Assembly (NCBI GenBank): GCA_051656905.1
Contig: JBOFJQ010000030.1
Coordinates: 25,391 to 89,390, forward strand
DNA length: 64,000 bases
Source: JAGNZR01 sp051656905
Lineage (GTDB): Bacteria > Fusobacteriota > Fusobacteriia > Fusobacteriales > Fusobacteriaceae
Reading direction: 5' to 3'
Every line of letters begins with the position of its first letter. The stretch's first letter is position 1. The translations under genes were made by a program, and so were the position numbers. Under the pieces are notes generated by a model that did no database searches, had not been told where the DNA came from, and saw nothing but the letters and a program-made list of their open reading frames with translations. Shown piece after piece: positions 9,052-17,976 of the stretch.

Positions 9052-10210
9052 TTTTAACTCCTCCTATCTCTTTTCTGAAAATTTTATTAATTATAACTGT
9101 TAATATTAAAATAATAACCATAACAGGAACAGTATTTCCAATAGGTGTTTCTATTTTCATAAAAAGTCTATATAAAACAAAACCAACTATCCAAATTCCA
9201 ATATTAATGGAACTTAAATTATTTTTTGTATAGTCATTTTTTAAAATAAAATGATCTGCAATTTGTATAGCTACCATCGGTGCAAAAACAGATCCTATTA
9301 AATATAAAAAGCTTTCATACTGAGTAGTTGACGTAAACATCAATAAAATAACAGCTATTATACATGTTGCAACTCCTCCTTGTTTTTCTGTAATTTTACT
9401 CGATATAACTGTAGCACTTACCCCTGATGAATATGTATCTAAAAAAGTTGTTGTCACTGTGGATAAGATTATTATTAAAAGTCCACCAATACCAAATCCT
9501 GCTGTTTTCATTATTTCTGCAATATCCATACTACCAGTATATATAACTACTCCCATACCTATAAAATACATCCATGAACTTGATAGAAAATACACTATTG
9601 AGCTTACAAGGACTGCTTTCTTAGGTTTTTTTGCATCCCATATATAATCAGATATCAAAGGTAACCACGACAGGGGCATAGCTATAGAAAGCTCCATAGC
9701 TCCCCCAAATGTTATTCCACTTTTTAATATCTCTTTAGGTGTTCCTGAAAATATAATTTTACTCAAAAGCAAAGTTAATATAAAAAGAGTTATCATAGCA
9801 AATAAATTTAGCTTGTTCATTTTTTTTATATCCTTTACAATCCAAACTATAATTAATAAAGCTATTATTCCTCCCCATACCAAATCGCTTTCAAACTTAA
9901 TTATACTGTTAGAAACTGAAGCTCCAGTGGCAATCATCACCGCTGTCCAACCTATAAGTTGCAAAATATTTAGACCTGAAAAAAAAAGTGCACCTTTTTT
10001 TCCAAAAGAAAGTTTTACACTTTCCATGGAATTTTTTCCAGTTCTTGCCCCTATTAATCCCACTAAATAAAAAATTATTCCTCCAATTAAATGCCCTAAT
10101 AATATTGCAATAGCACCTTTCCCCATTCCTAAAGGGGCTATTAAAGCTCCTGTCAATATCTCTGATATTGATATTGCTGCACCAAACCAAATTAAACCGT
10201 GATTCAACAT
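9038..10210 (-). CDS. cytX: putative hydroxymethylpyrimidine transporter, NCS1 family
   Basis: A 390-residue membrane protein of the nucleobase:cation symporter-1 family with about eleven to twelve hydrophobic segments. The N-terminus (WFGAAISISEILTGALIAPLG) and AMPLSWLPLISDYIWDAKKPK are typical of CytX, the thiamin-regulated branch that imports HMP. It is the first gene after the TPP riboswitch and overlaps thiM, which supports HMP rather than cytosine as substrate. A strong AGGAGG precedes the ATG. Confidence 0.88.
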   Translation of the reverse strand: MLNHGLIWFGAAISISEILTGALIAPLGMGKGAIAILLGHLIGGIIFYLVGLIGARTGKNSMESVKLSFGKKGALFFSGLNILQLIGWTAVMIATGASVSNSIIKFESDLVWGGIIALLIIVWIVKDIKKMNKLNLFAMITLFILTLLLSKIIFSGTPKEILKSGITFGGAMELSIAMPLSWLPLISDYIWDAKKPKKAVLVSSIVYFLSSSWMYFIGMGVVIYTGSMDIAEIMKTAGFGIGGLLIIILSTVTTTFLDTYSSGVSATVISSKITEKQGGVATCIIAVILLMFTSTTQYESFLYLIGSVFAPMVAIQIADHFILKNDYTKNNLSSINIGIWIVGFVLYRLFMKIETPIGNTVPVMVIILILTVIINKIFRKEIGGVKNENN

Positions 10211-10296
10211 AAAAACTCCTCCTAATTTCTCTTTTTATAATATGCGAACACTATAAAGCAATTAATATGAACAAGGAATTTCTCTTTTTTATAAAC

Positions 10297-10328
10297 AAAA
10301 AAAAGGAAATACCCTAAGATATTTCCTT
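10297..10328 (-). terminator. riboswitch expression-platform terminator
   Basis: Nine-bp stem (10303-10311 with 10320-10328) followed on the minus strand by eight or more U (A-run 10297-10304), just 3' of the TPP aptamer. This indicates control by transcription termination when TPP is bound. Confidence 0.8.
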
Positions 10329-10346
10329 TAAACAAAGCACATGCTA

Positions 10347-10440
10347 TATACTTCCTCCGTTGGCATTATCCAAATCAGGTATAAGGGTCGAAGTTGATTA
10401 CTTCCTCTCAGCCTGCTTACAAGCTCCCCCGTTCAATATT
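10347..10440 (-). promoter_or_regulatory. TPP riboswitch (THI element)
   Basis: Read on the minus strand, the conserved blocks appear in order: GGGGGAGC, GGCTGAGAGGAAG, GACCCTTATACCTGAT, TTGGATAATGCCAACGGAGG and GAAGT. These are the hallmark sequences of the thiamin pyrophosphate aptamer, including CTGAGA and ACCTGAT. It is followed by an intrinsic terminator and the cytX-thiM-thiD genes, so thiamin salvage is shut off when TPP is abundant. Confidence 0.95.
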
Positions 10441-10442
10441 AA

Positions 10443-10448
10443 ATTATA
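10443..10448 (-). promoter_or_regulatory. probable -10 element of the cytX-thiM-thiD operon
   Basis: TATAAT on the minus strand, a few bases before the 5' end of the TPP aptamer, so the transcript would start almost exactly at the riboswitch. No good -35 box is seen at 16-18 bases upstream. Confidence 0.5.
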
Positions 10449-10449
10449 A

Positions 10450-10488
10450 AATAATACTCTCTTTACATTCATAGTGCAAAGAGAGTAT
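10450..10488 (-). terminator. terminator of the atoD-atoA-atoE operon
   Basis: Eleven-bp perfect stem (10454-10464 with 10478-10488) with a 13-base loop, followed on the minus strand by a U-rich stretch. It lies 57 bases past the atoE stop. Confidence 0.7.
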
Positions 10489-10544
10489 AACAAAATATAT
10501 TTCTATTAGTCAATTATTTTTTCTAAAATTTTAGAATTTTAATT

Positions 10545-11921
10545 TTAGAAAAAGAAAAATCCAGTTGAGATTATAACTCCAGATACGATTGTTACTATTA
10601 AACAATATCCCATAATATCTTTTGCTCCTAATCCTGCAATTCCTAATGCTGGAAGTGCCCAGAATGGCTGTATCATATTAGTCCATGCATCTCCCCAAGC
10701 AATAGCCATAGCTGTTTTAGCAGCTGGAACCCCTAATGCTAATCCTGCTGGCATCATTATTGGAGCTTGAACTGCCCATTGACCTCCACCAGAAGGAACA
10801 AAGAAGTTAACTAATCCTGCACTTATAAATGAGAAAAGTGGGAATGTTCTTACTGTTGATATTCCTACAAAGAAATTCGACATTTGTGACGCAAGAGATA
10901 ACCCGTCCATATTTTTACCAACCATTATTCCCATTATACCTGCATAGAAAGGGAATTGTAATATAATTCCTGCACTTCCCTTTGTTGCTTCGTATATAGC
11001 GTCTAAGAATCTTCTAGGAGTTCCATGTAAAATTATTCCTAAGAATAAAAATATGAAGTTAACTATATCTAAATTTAGTGCAAAACCTTTTGTTGCTAAA
11101 TAATATACTATATAAGTGAATCCCATAACTCCTAAAATCATTGATAAAACTTTACTATTTTCTAATTTTTCTGCTGGAGTCATATCCGCTCTATTTTTTT
11201 CTATTTTTTCTTCTTCAACTAGCAATTTAGAATCAATTGTTACTACATCTTCATCACTAGGACACATAGCTCTATTTAGAAGTGGTAAAGCTATAAGTAA
11301 AGCAACAACTATAAATATATTCATAGGTGAAAATAGTGTTTCTGATGTAGGAATAGAAGCTGCTATTGCTCCTGCTGTCTGTTTCTTTAACGCTTCTCCA
11401 CCAGATGCTAATTGCAATGGAATAGACCCTGAAAATCCACCATGCCATACAACGAAACCTGAATAAGCTGAAGCTATTAACAATCTATAATCTACACCCT
11501 TTAATTTTCTTGCAATTTCTTTTGCAAAAAGCGCACCAATTACAAGACCAAATCCCCAGTTTATTAAACTTGCAACTGTAGAAACTAATGTTACTACAAC
11601 TATTGCTTGTCCTGGAGTTTTTAATTTTGATGCTAAATTTTCAAGTCCTCTTTTAAATACTGGTGAACTTGCCATTGTGTGACCTGTTACCAATACTAAT
11701 GCCATCTGCATTGAGAAAGATAGTAATGACCAGAATCCACCTGCCCAATTTTTTATTACTCCAATTGGAGATTGATTTGTAAATATTACTGAACAGATAA
11801 ATACAATAAATGTTAGCAAAGCACAAAATAAAAATGGATCTGGTAAATATTTCTGCATTATACCTACGCAAAAATGTGTAAATCTCTTAAAAAGCCCCTC
11901 TTTTTTCATTTCTTTTTTCAC
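10545..11921 (-). CDS. atoE: short-chain fatty acid transporter
   Basis: A 458-residue membrane protein of the AtoE family, thought to import butyrate/acetoacetate-type acids. Typical segments: FCVGIMQKYLPDPFLFCALLTF at the N-terminus, WGFGLVIGALFAKEIAR, FVVWHGGFSGSIPLQLAS, and FVPSGGGQWAVQAPIMMPA near residue 370, with about a dozen membrane segments. The start is GTG at 11921 behind GGAGGGA. It lies 22 bases after atoA in an atoD-atoA-atoE order, so it supplies the substrate for the CoA-transferase. Confidence 0.92.
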   Translation of the reverse strand: MKKEMKKEGLFKRFTHFCVGIMQKYLPDPFLFCALLTFIVFICSVIFTNQSPIGVIKNWAGGFWSLLSFSMQMALVLVTGHTMASSPVFKRGLENLASKLKTPGQAIVVVTLVSTVASLINWGFGLVIGALFAKEIARKLKGVDYRLLIASAYSGFVVWHGGFSGSIPLQLASGGEALKKQTAGAIAASIPTSETLFSPMNIFIVVALLIALPLLNRAMCPSDEDVVTIDSKLLVEEEKIEKNRADMTPAEKLENSKVLSMILGVMGFTYIVYYLATKGFALNLDIVNFIFLFLGIILHGTPRRFLDAIYEATKGSAGIILQFPFYAGIMGIMVGKNMDGLSLASQMSNFFVGISTVRTFPLFSFISAGLVNFFVPSGGGQWAVQAPIMMPAGLALGVPAAKTAMAIAWGDAWTNMIQPFWALPALGIAGLGAKDIMGYCLIVTIVSGVIISTGFFFF

Positions 11922-11943
11922 TTTTGTAATTCCCTCCTTGAAC

Positions 11944-12609
11944 CTATTTTCCCATAACTTTCAAGTTTTCAGAAACTATAAGTTTAACCTCTGTAAAAGC
12001 TTGAATATCCTCAACTGAAGAATAAGGAGATATTTCTGTTAATAAAAGTCCCTCTTTAGTTACTTCCATTACCCCTTTTTCAGTTACAATTAAATTTACT
12101 TGAGATGCAGCCGTTAAAGGCAAATTGCACTCTTTTAAAATTTTAATACTTCCTTTAGCTGTATGCTCCATTGCAACTATAACTTTTTTAGCCCCTACAA
12201 CTAAATCCATAGCTCCACCCATTCCTGGAACCATTTTCCCTGGAACCATCCAGTTTGCTAAATTTCCTTTTTCATCTACTTGTAGAGCTCCTAAAACTGT
12301 TGCATCTACATGTCCACCTCTAATTATTGAAAAAGATGTAAAACTATCAAAGAAAGCTCCACCTTCTAAAAGAGTAGCTGGACCTCCTCCTGCATTTGTA
12401 ATCTTATTATCTATTGGTTCTGCTGGTGCTCCACCCATTCCAATTATTCCATTTTCTGATTCTAACATTACATTTACATCACTAGGGATAAATGCAGCAA
12501 CTTCTGTTGGTAGACCAATACCAAGATTAACAACATCTCCATCTTTAAATTCTTTTGCTACTCTTGTTGCAATTATCTCTCTAATTTGTTCTTTTGTTAA
12601 CTCAGCCAT
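11944..12609 (-). CDS. atoA: 3-oxoacid/acetate CoA-transferase subunit B
   Basis: A 221-residue beta subunit of a family I CoA-transferase that moves CoA between acetyl-CoA or acetoacetyl-CoA and short acids. The catalytic Glu motif LESENGIIGMG (near residue 50), GGGPATLLEGGAFFDS and DLVVGAKKVIVAMEHT are visible. The ATG immediately follows the atoD stop codon, so the two subunits are translationally coupled. Confidence 0.93.
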   Translation of the reverse strand: MAELTKEQIREIIATRVAKEFKDGDVVNLGIGLPTEVAAFIPSDVNVMLESENGIIGMGGAPAEPIDNKITNAGGGPATLLEGGAFFDSFTSFSIIRGGHVDATVLGALQVDEKGNLANWMVPGKMVPGMGGAMDLVVGAKKVIVAMEHTAKGSIKILKECNLPLTAASQVNLIVTEKGVMEVTKEGLLLTEISPYSSVEDIQAFTEVKLIVSENLKVMGK

Positions 12610-13263
12610 TTATCTCTTTCCTCCTTGAATGATATAATCTACATATATTCCTGGTACTACTATTTCTTTAGGATCTAAAGCTCCATCTATTATTTCATCC
12701 GCTTCAACTATTACTAAATCTGATGCTGTTGCCATTACAGGATTAAAGTTTCTACTTGACCCTTCATAAGATAAGTTTCCATATTTATCAGCTTTCGAAG
12801 CATAAATTAATGAAACATCTGCCTTTATAGCTTTTTCTAATATAAATTTATTTCCATTAACCTCAATTATTTCTTTTCCCTCTTCAACCATAGTTCCAAG
12901 TCCTGTAGGTGTTAAAATTCCACCAAGTCCTGCTCCACCAGCACGAATAATCTCAGCTAGAGTCCCTTGAGGTGTTAAAACTACCTCCATCTCTCCTGAA
13001 TGCATTTGTTTTCCAGTTTCAGCATTTGTTCCTATATGAGAGCAAATAACTTTTTTTATTCTCTTCTGTGTTACTAACTGCCCTCTATCAGCATCAGAAT
13101 AACTTGTATCGTTAGATATCATAGTTAAATCTTTTACATCATTTTTAATCATCTCTTCAATTATAATTTTAGGAACTCCCGTTTTTAGAAAACCTCCAAT
13201 CATAACTGTCATACCATTCTTAACATGTTTTCCAGCTTCTTCTACAGATACTACTTTTTTCAC
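12610..13263 (-). CDS. atoD: 3-oxoacid/acetate CoA-transferase subunit A
   Basis: A 217-residue alpha subunit partner of the protein encoded directly downstream. Family features: MIGGFLKTGVPKIIIEEM at residues 22-40, SNDTSYSDADRGQLV, GTLAEIIRAGGAGLGGILTPTG (CoA-binding loop, near 100) and SLIYASKADKYGNLSYEG. It heads the operon; the 235 bases before it separate it from the GntR regulator gene. Butyrate-acetoacetate versus acetate-acetoacetate specificity cannot be decided by eye. Confidence 0.93.
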   Translation of the reverse strand: MKKVVSVEEAGKHVKNGMTVMIGGFLKTGVPKIIIEEMIKNDVKDLTMISNDTSYSDADRGQLVTQKRIKKVICSHIGTNAETGKQMHSGEMEVVLTPQGTLAEIIRAGGAGLGGILTPTGLGTMVEEGKEIIEVNGNKFILEKAIKADVSLIYASKADKYGNLSYEGSSRNFNPVMATASDLVIVEADEIIDGALDPKEIVVPGIYVDYIIQGGKR

Positions 13264-13428
13264 AATTTCCTCCCTTAAATATTTATATTATAAATAAATC
13301 TTAACAACCCTATTGTAACCAAAATCTTTTGAGAAGTAATTCTATATTGCACTGTATTAATTAAAACATATTTTCTTTTTTTTCTCAAGAATTTTCTTAC
13401 CTTTTTACCATTTTTATGTTTTAAAATT

Positions 13429-13470
13429 AAAAAAAAGACCAAACGTTCTATTCTAGTTCAGTCTTTTTTT
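13429..13470 (-). terminator. possible terminator after the GntR regulator gene
   Basis: An A-rich/T-rich hairpin (13429-13439 with 13461-13470, ending in GAC/GTC) with an imperfect inner part. It would give a U-run on the minus strand downstream of the regulator stop. GC content of the stem is low. Confidence 0.45.
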
Positions 13471-13498
13471 GAGGTATTTTTAGCTAATAAATGAGATT

Positions 13499-14257
13499 CT
13501 AGTTAACAATTCTTTGTCTAACAAAAGAAAAGTTAATAATATTTGTATTTACATACTCTTTTGCATATATTAGAGGTTTGTTATTATCGTCATAATTTGT
13601 TCCTGTTATAACCAAGAAAGATTTTATTTCGTTATCACATTTAAATATTTTTTTTAATTCAACATTTTCAAGTGTTGTCGTTGTTGAAATCTCTGATTTT
13701 TCCCAAATAATTTTTTTATTACACTCTGCATGAAAAAAATCGAATATTGAATTTTCATATTTTTTAATATCTTCACAACTCTCTTCTTTTAATAGCAAAG
13801 AGGCTGGAAAATAATCTATACAATAAACACATGGTGTTTTATCAGCATAAAAAGTTTTCTTAGCTACTACAACTTTTTCTTTCATAGGGATTCTAAGTTC
13901 TTTAGCAATCTTTTCATCATCTAACTCTTTAATAACATAGTTAATATTTTTAACAGAAGTTGAATATCCACTATTCTTTATTATTTCACTAAAAGCCTTC
14001 ATAGGAGTTAATTGAACATTCATTTTTAGCGCTTCAACATTTATAAAAGTTCCTTTTCCATGTTTTCTAAAAATCAATCCTTCTGATGCAAGTTCATTAA
14101 GTGCAGATCTTACTGTAATTCTACTTACATTCAACAGAGAGCTTAAATCATCTTCACTAGGCAACTTATTGCTATGACCATAATCTAAATTCTTTATATA
14201 TTTATATATATTTTCTTTTACTAATTTTGTAAGATTTTTAACATTAATACTTTCCAT
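13499..14257 (-). CDS. GntR-family (HutC/UTRA) transcriptional regulator
   Basis: A 252-residue DNA-binding repressor. Residues ~10-75 form the GntR winged helix (KLPSEDDLSSLLNVSRITVRSAL then GLIFRKHGKGTF), and ~90-245 the UTRA effector domain (ELRIPMKEKVVVAKKTFYADKTP; FVRQRI at the end). A TTG at 14269 is in frame but lies on the ribosome site itself; GGAGG at 14263-14267 correctly serves the ATG at 14257. The gene is divergent from the purine deaminase and permease genes and very likely regulates them, with a purine-related ligand by inference. Confidence 0.88.
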   Translation of the reverse strand: MESINVKNLTKLVKENIYKYIKNLDYGHSNKLPSEDDLSSLLNVSRITVRSALNELASEGLIFRKHGKGTFINVEALKMNVQLTPMKAFSEIIKNSGYSTSVKNINYVIKELDDEKIAKELRIPMKEKVVVAKKTFYADKTPCVYCIDYFPASLLLKEESCEDIKKYENSIFDFFHAECNKKIIWEKSEISTTTTLENVELKKIFKCDNEIKSFLVITGTNYDDNNKPLIYAKEYVNTNIINFSFVRQRIVN

Positions 14258-14421
14258 TTTTGCCTCCAACTTCTCATATTATCTAATTTGTATTATAGCA
14301 TAGACTTTTTATTTTTTATATTCTTATCTATTTTTCTACTTAAACCCTTTATATTTCGATAGCAAACAATGTTTTTAGAACTTTATCAGAACATAAAATT
14401 TAAAAAACAGACAAAAAAAGT

Positions 14422-14450
14422 TTGACATTTAAAATCTTTTATAATAGAAT
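14422..14450 (+). promoter_or_regulatory. promoter of the deaminase-permease operon
   Basis: Perfect TTGACA (14422-14427), 17-base spacer, TAGAAT (14445-14450). A TATAAT at 14440-14445 overlaps it but would leave only 12 bases of spacer. The start codon is 57 bases downstream of the -10 element. Confidence 0.75.
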
Positions 14451-14455
14451 CTAGA

Positions 14456-14481
14456 AATAGGTAATACCTATTACGTATTAC
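14456..14481 (+). promoter_or_regulatory. operator-like overlapping inverted repeats
   Basis: AATAGGT-AAT-ACCTATT (14456-14472) is a perfect 7-bp dyad. Overlapping it, GTAATAC (14461-14467) and GTATTAC (14475-14481) form a second inverted repeat. Both sit just after the -10 element, where a repressor would block transcription; the GT...AC layout fits HutC/GntR-type operators. Confidence 0.6.
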
Positions 14482-14507
14482 AAAATTGTTGAAGGAGAAA
14501 ATATAAT

Positions 14508-15869
14508 ATGGAAAAATTATTAATTAAAAATGCAAAAGCTATTATCAGTTGTGATAACAATGACCAAGTTTACAATGAAGGATGTAATATTTACATTGAA
14601 AATGGGGTCATAAAAAATATTGGTCCTGAGTGTTTTGAGGCAGATAGAGTTATTGACGCTACTGATATGTTAATTTATCCTGGACTAGTTAACACACACC
14701 ATCACCTTTATCAAGTCTTTACTAGAAATCTTCCACAAGTACAAAATATGGAACTTTTCCCTTGGCTTTTAACACTTTATGAGATTTGGAAAAATTTAGA
14801 TGAAAAAACAATAAAATATAGTTCATTAGTTGGAATTGGGGAACTTGCAAAAAATGGTTGTACAACTGTTTTCGATCACCACTATGTTTTCCCTAATGGA
14901 ATAGGTAACAACCTTATAGATGTTCAATTTAAAGCGGCTGAAGAGATTGGAGTAAGAATGCACTCTTCAAGAGGTAGTATGTCTCTTAGTAAAAAAGACG
15001 GTGGACTTCCTCCAGATACTGTAGTGCAAACAGTAGATGAAATTTTAGCTGATTCAGAAAGATTAATAAAACAATATCATGACTCTAAACCATTCTCTAT
15101 GAGACAAATGGTTCTTGCTCCTTGCTCTCCATTCAGTGTAACTGGTGAACTAATGAGCAAATCTGCTGTACTTGCTAGAAAATACGGTGTTAGACTTCAC
15201 ACTCACCTTTGCGAAACAATTGATGAAGAAAACTTTACTCTAGAGAAATTTGGAATGAGACCTCTTGAATATATGGCATCTTTAGGATGGGTTGGTCCAG
15301 ATGTATGGTATGCACACGGTATTCATTTCAACGATGAAGAGCTTGATTTATTGGCTAAAACAAAAACTGGAGTAGCTCACTGTCCTGTTTCAAATATGAA
15401 ACTATCATCTGGTATTGCTAGAGTATCTGAAATGATTAAAAAAGGGATTCCAGTAGGACTTGCTGTTGATGGAAGTGCTAGTAATGATGGTTCTAACTTA
15501 TTAGAAGAAATAAGAGTTGGTTTCTTACTTCAAAGATTAAAATATAGTAACGAATCAGCTTCTGGTTATGATATATTAAAGATTGCTACTCGTGGAGGAG
15601 CTCAAATTCTTGGAAGAGATGATATTGGTCAACTTGCTGTTGGAAAAGCTGCAGATTTATTCTTCATCGACTCTAATAGAATGGAATTAGTTGGTACTCA
15701 TTCTGATTATAAATCAATACTTGGTACTGTTGGAGTAAAAGAAAGTGTTGATCTTACTATGGTTGGAGGAAAAATAATAGTAGAAAATGGTAAACTTGTA
15801 AATGTAAATGAAAAAGAGATTACTAAAGCTGCAAATATTTTTGTAAACGAGTTAATATCTAAAGCATAA
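14508..15869 (+). CDS. purine deaminase of the 8-oxoguanine deaminase / TRZ-ATZ family
   Basis: A 453-residue zinc amidohydrolase. Metal ligands are visible in VNTHHHLYQ (about 62), HTHLCE (about 230), YAHGIHF (about 265) and the catalytic Asp in VDGSASNDGSN (about 318). The stretch around that Asp and LLQRLKYSNES match the group that includes characterised bacterial 8-oxoguanine deaminases, which convert 8-oxoguanine (or guanine-like bases) to the oxo product plus ammonia. It is co-transcribed with an NCS2 purine permease and divergent from a HutC-type regulator, which supports purine salvage or catabolism. Guanine deaminase or another triazine-like substrate cannot be excluded. Confidence 0.85.
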   Translation: MEKLLIKNAKAIISCDNNDQVYNEGCNIYIENGVIKNIGPECFEADRVIDATDMLIYPGLVNTHHHLYQVFTRNLPQVQNMELFPWLLTLYEIWKNLDEKTIKYSSLVGIGELAKNGCTTVFDHHYVFPNGIGNNLIDVQFKAAEEIGVRMHSSRGSMSLSKKDGGLPPDTVVQTVDEILADSERLIKQYHDSKPFSMRQMVLAPCSPFSVTGELMSKSAVLARKYGVRLHTHLCETIDEENFTLEKFGMRPLEYMASLGWVGPDVWYAHGIHFNDEELDLLAKTKTGVAHCPVSNMKLSSGIARVSEMIKKGIPVGLAVDGSASNDGSNLLEEIRVGFLLQRLKYSNESASGYDILKIATRGGAQILGRDDIGQLAVGKAADLFFIDSNRMELVGTHSDYKSILGTVGVKESVDLTMVGGKIIVENGKLVNVNEKEITKAANIFVNELISKA

Positions 15870-15905
15870 TTCTAATAATTACTATACTAAACTGTGGAGG
15901 CAAAT

Positions 15906-17225
15906 GTGGAAAAAGGGATTTATAAAGTAAATGGAGATATCACAATTAGTGAACAAATTATATATGGTATACAGCATGTAATATCAATGTGTACTGGTGT
16001 CTTAGTAGTTCCTTTAATAATAGGAAGTACTTTAGGAATTGATAAAGAAGCTTTACAATATCTTATAGGTGCATCATTCATGATGGCTGGAATAGGAACT
16101 TTAATACAATCTTCAGGTTTTTTCAAAGGGATAGGGATAAAACTTTTAGCCATAGAAGGGGTTAGTTTTATAGGTATGATGTCTCTTTCTAGTATAGCTT
16201 TAAAGTATAAGGGAATTGATCCCATGTTAGGATTACAAGTAATGTTTGGAGCAACTATTGTTGTTGGAGCAATTACTATGCTTATAGCTCCTTTCTTCGG
16301 AAAAATCTTAAAATATTTTCCATTTTTAGTATCTGGAATCATAGTAACAATGTTAGGTCTTTCATTAATGCCAACTGCAATTGCATGGATTGGTGGTGGA
16401 TTTGGGGCTGGTAAAAACTTTGGTAGTTTCTTAAATTTAGGATTAGCACTTTTTACTTTCGTTGTGATTTTATTAGTTCAAAAATATGGAAAAGGAACTT
16501 TTGCTAATTTAGCTATTCTATTCGGAATCGCATTAGGAACAATCCTTGGTGGTTTTCTAGGTTTCACAAATTTAGATGCTGTTAGAAATGCTGGTATTTT
16601 AAGTGTTAACAGACCTTTCTTATTTGGAATTCCTAAGTTTGAATTATCTGCTATTCTATCTTTAAGTCTTGTGCAAATTGCAACACTTGTTGAAGGAATT
16701 GGAAACCAAATAAATTTAACAAATGCTTCAGGTGAACAGTTAGACAATAAAAATCTTGTTTCTGGTATAAAAGGACATGGTTTTACTACAATGTTAGCAG
16801 GATTATTCAACTCTTTTCCACATGGAATTTTCGCACAAAATATAGGGTTAGTTGAAATTAGTAAAGTTACAAACAGAAAAGTTGGAATCACTTCAGGACT
16901 ATTACTTATTTTAGTAAGTTTATTCCCTAAAGTAATATCTTTCATCACTATTATCCCTGATCCTGTATTAGGTGGAGCTGCAATTATCATGTTCGGAGTT
17001 ATAGTTGCAAATGGTATCAGAATGATTGGAAGTATCTCTTTTACCAATAATCAAAATATTATAGTTGTTGCTGCAAGTATCACAATGGGACTAATTCCTG
17101 TTATGAATCCTGCTGTTTTAAGTTTCTTCCCAGGAAATATAAAATTATTATTTGAAAATGCAATTGTTTTAGGTGGTCTTACTGCGGTAATATTAAATGC
17201 TTACTTCAATGGAATCGAAAAATAA
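15906..17225 (+). CDS. NCS2-family purine (uracil-xanthine type) permease
   Basis: A 439-residue membrane symporter of the nucleobase-ascorbate family. Visible: QIIYGIQHVISMCTG near residue 17, ALQYLIGASFMMAGIGTLIQ, the QNIGLVEISKVTNRKVG motif near residue 310 and PDPVLGGAAIIMFGVI near 345. GTG codons occur at 15894 and 15906; GGAGG at 15896-15900 lies over the first and correctly in front of the second, so the 15906 start is preferred. It lies 36 bases after the deaminase gene and should import its substrate. Confidence 0.9.
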   Translation: MEKGIYKVNGDITISEQIIYGIQHVISMCTGVLVVPLIIGSTLGIDKEALQYLIGASFMMAGIGTLIQSSGFFKGIGIKLLAIEGVSFIGMMSLSSIALKYKGIDPMLGLQVMFGATIVVGAITMLIAPFFGKILKYFPFLVSGIIVTMLGLSLMPTAIAWIGGGFGAGKNFGSFLNLGLALFTFVVILLVQKYGKGTFANLAILFGIALGTILGGFLGFTNLDAVRNAGILSVNRPFLFGIPKFELSAILSLSLVQIATLVEGIGNQINLTNASGEQLDNKNLVSGIKGHGFTTMLAGLFNSFPHGIFAQNIGLVEISKVTNRKVGITSGLLLILVSLFPKVISFITIIPDPVLGGAAIIMFGVIVANGIRMIGSISFTNNQNIIVVAASITMGLIPVMNPAVLSFFPGNIKLLFENAIVLGGLTAVILNAYFNGIEK

Positions 17226-17246
17226 TAGCAACAATTATTAAGTATT

Positions 17247-17282
17247 AAAAAAGGCTGTGAACCCCAGTTCACAGCCTTTTAC
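17247..17282. terminator. bidirectional terminator between the permease and lrgB genes
   Basis: Stem AAAAGGCTGTGAAC (17249-17262) with its complement (17267-17280), loop of 4, flanked by A-run and T-run. It serves the permease operon on the plus strand and lrgAB on the minus strand. Confidence 0.9.
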
Positions 17283-17288
17283 TTTTGT

Positions 17289-17975
17289 TTAAAGTATATA
17301 AATCATAACTTGAAGTATAATTATAGTTATAACACCTGCTACAACAATCGACAACGCACTCATTGCCCCTTCTACCTCTCCTAACTCTATAGCCCTTGAT
17401 GTTCCAACAGCATGGCTCGCAACACCTATTCCTACGCCTTTTGCAATTGGATGTAAATCTCCCATATATCTAAAAATTGTACTTGCTAACATATTCCCTA
17501 TAATTCCAGTTGTAATTATACCAAAAACTGTAATAGAAGGTATTCCGCCAATCATATTACTAGCTTCAATTCCAAAAGGAGTTGTTATTGACTTTGGAAC
17601 TAATGATATAAGCAACCTTTTATCTATTCCTAAAAGCTTTCCCCCAAAATAAATTGACAGCATAGCAACAACTGATCCTACAAGTCCCCCTACTAATATA
17701 GGTACATAATTCTTTTTTAAATTATCTAATTGCTTATAAAGAGGAACTACTAAAAGTACTGTAGCTGGTGCTAAGAAAAAAGTTATTAAGTCTCCACCTT
17801 TATTATAATACTCTAAAGGAATATTAAATATATGTATAATTGAAATTATTATTATTCCAGCAATCAATAAAGGATTGCAAAAAGCTTGTTTTGTCTTTTT
17901 AAATATATATTTTCCAATTTCAAATGCTAATATAGATACAATTATTCCAAATAGTTTGTCATCTAAATAGTTCAT
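17289..17975 (-). CDS. lrgB: LrgB/CidB-family membrane protein
   Basis: A 228-residue protein with six to seven hydrophobic segments. PKSITTPFGIEASNMIGGIPSIT and GVGIGVASHAVGTSRAIELGEVEGAMS are the conserved LrgB segments. Members of this family act with LrgA in murein hydrolase control and, in some bacteria, pyruvate/glycolate transport; which applies here is unknown. It starts one base after the lrgA stop. Confidence 0.92.
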   Translation of the reverse strand: MNYLDDKLFGIIVSILAFEIGKYIFKKTKQAFCNPLLIAGIIIISIIHIFNIPLEYYNKGGDLITFFLAPATVLLVVPLYKQLDNLKKNYVPILVGGLVGSVVAMLSIYFGGKLLGIDKRLLISLVPKSITTPFGIEASNMIGGIPSITVFGIITTGIIGNMLASTIFRYMGDLHPIAKGVGIGVASHAVGTSRAIELGEVEGAMSALSIVVAGVITIIILQVMIYIL

Positions 17976-17976
17976 C

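Larger units (their letters stand above)
10211..10544. other. 334-base intergenic region between atoE and cytX
   Basis: Reading in the minus direction it holds the ato operon terminator, the thiamin operon -10 element, the TPP riboswitch aptamer, its intrinsic terminator and a short leader to cytX. No additional gene is seen. Confidence 0.8.
14258..14507. promoter_or_regulatory. divergent regulatory region, regulator versus deaminase/permease
   Basis: 250 bases between the divergent GntR regulator and deaminase genes. The right part contains the deaminase promoter and operator-like inverted repeats listed separately; the left part is AT-rich leader for the regulator gene. Confidence 0.6.

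Noticed and set aside
12125..12628. 167-codon plus-strand frame opposite atoA
   Set aside because: Antisense shadow, without a ribosome site or recognisable protein.
16478..17047. 189-codon minus-strand frame inside the NCS2 permease gene
   Set aside because: Antisense shadow of a clear transporter gene.
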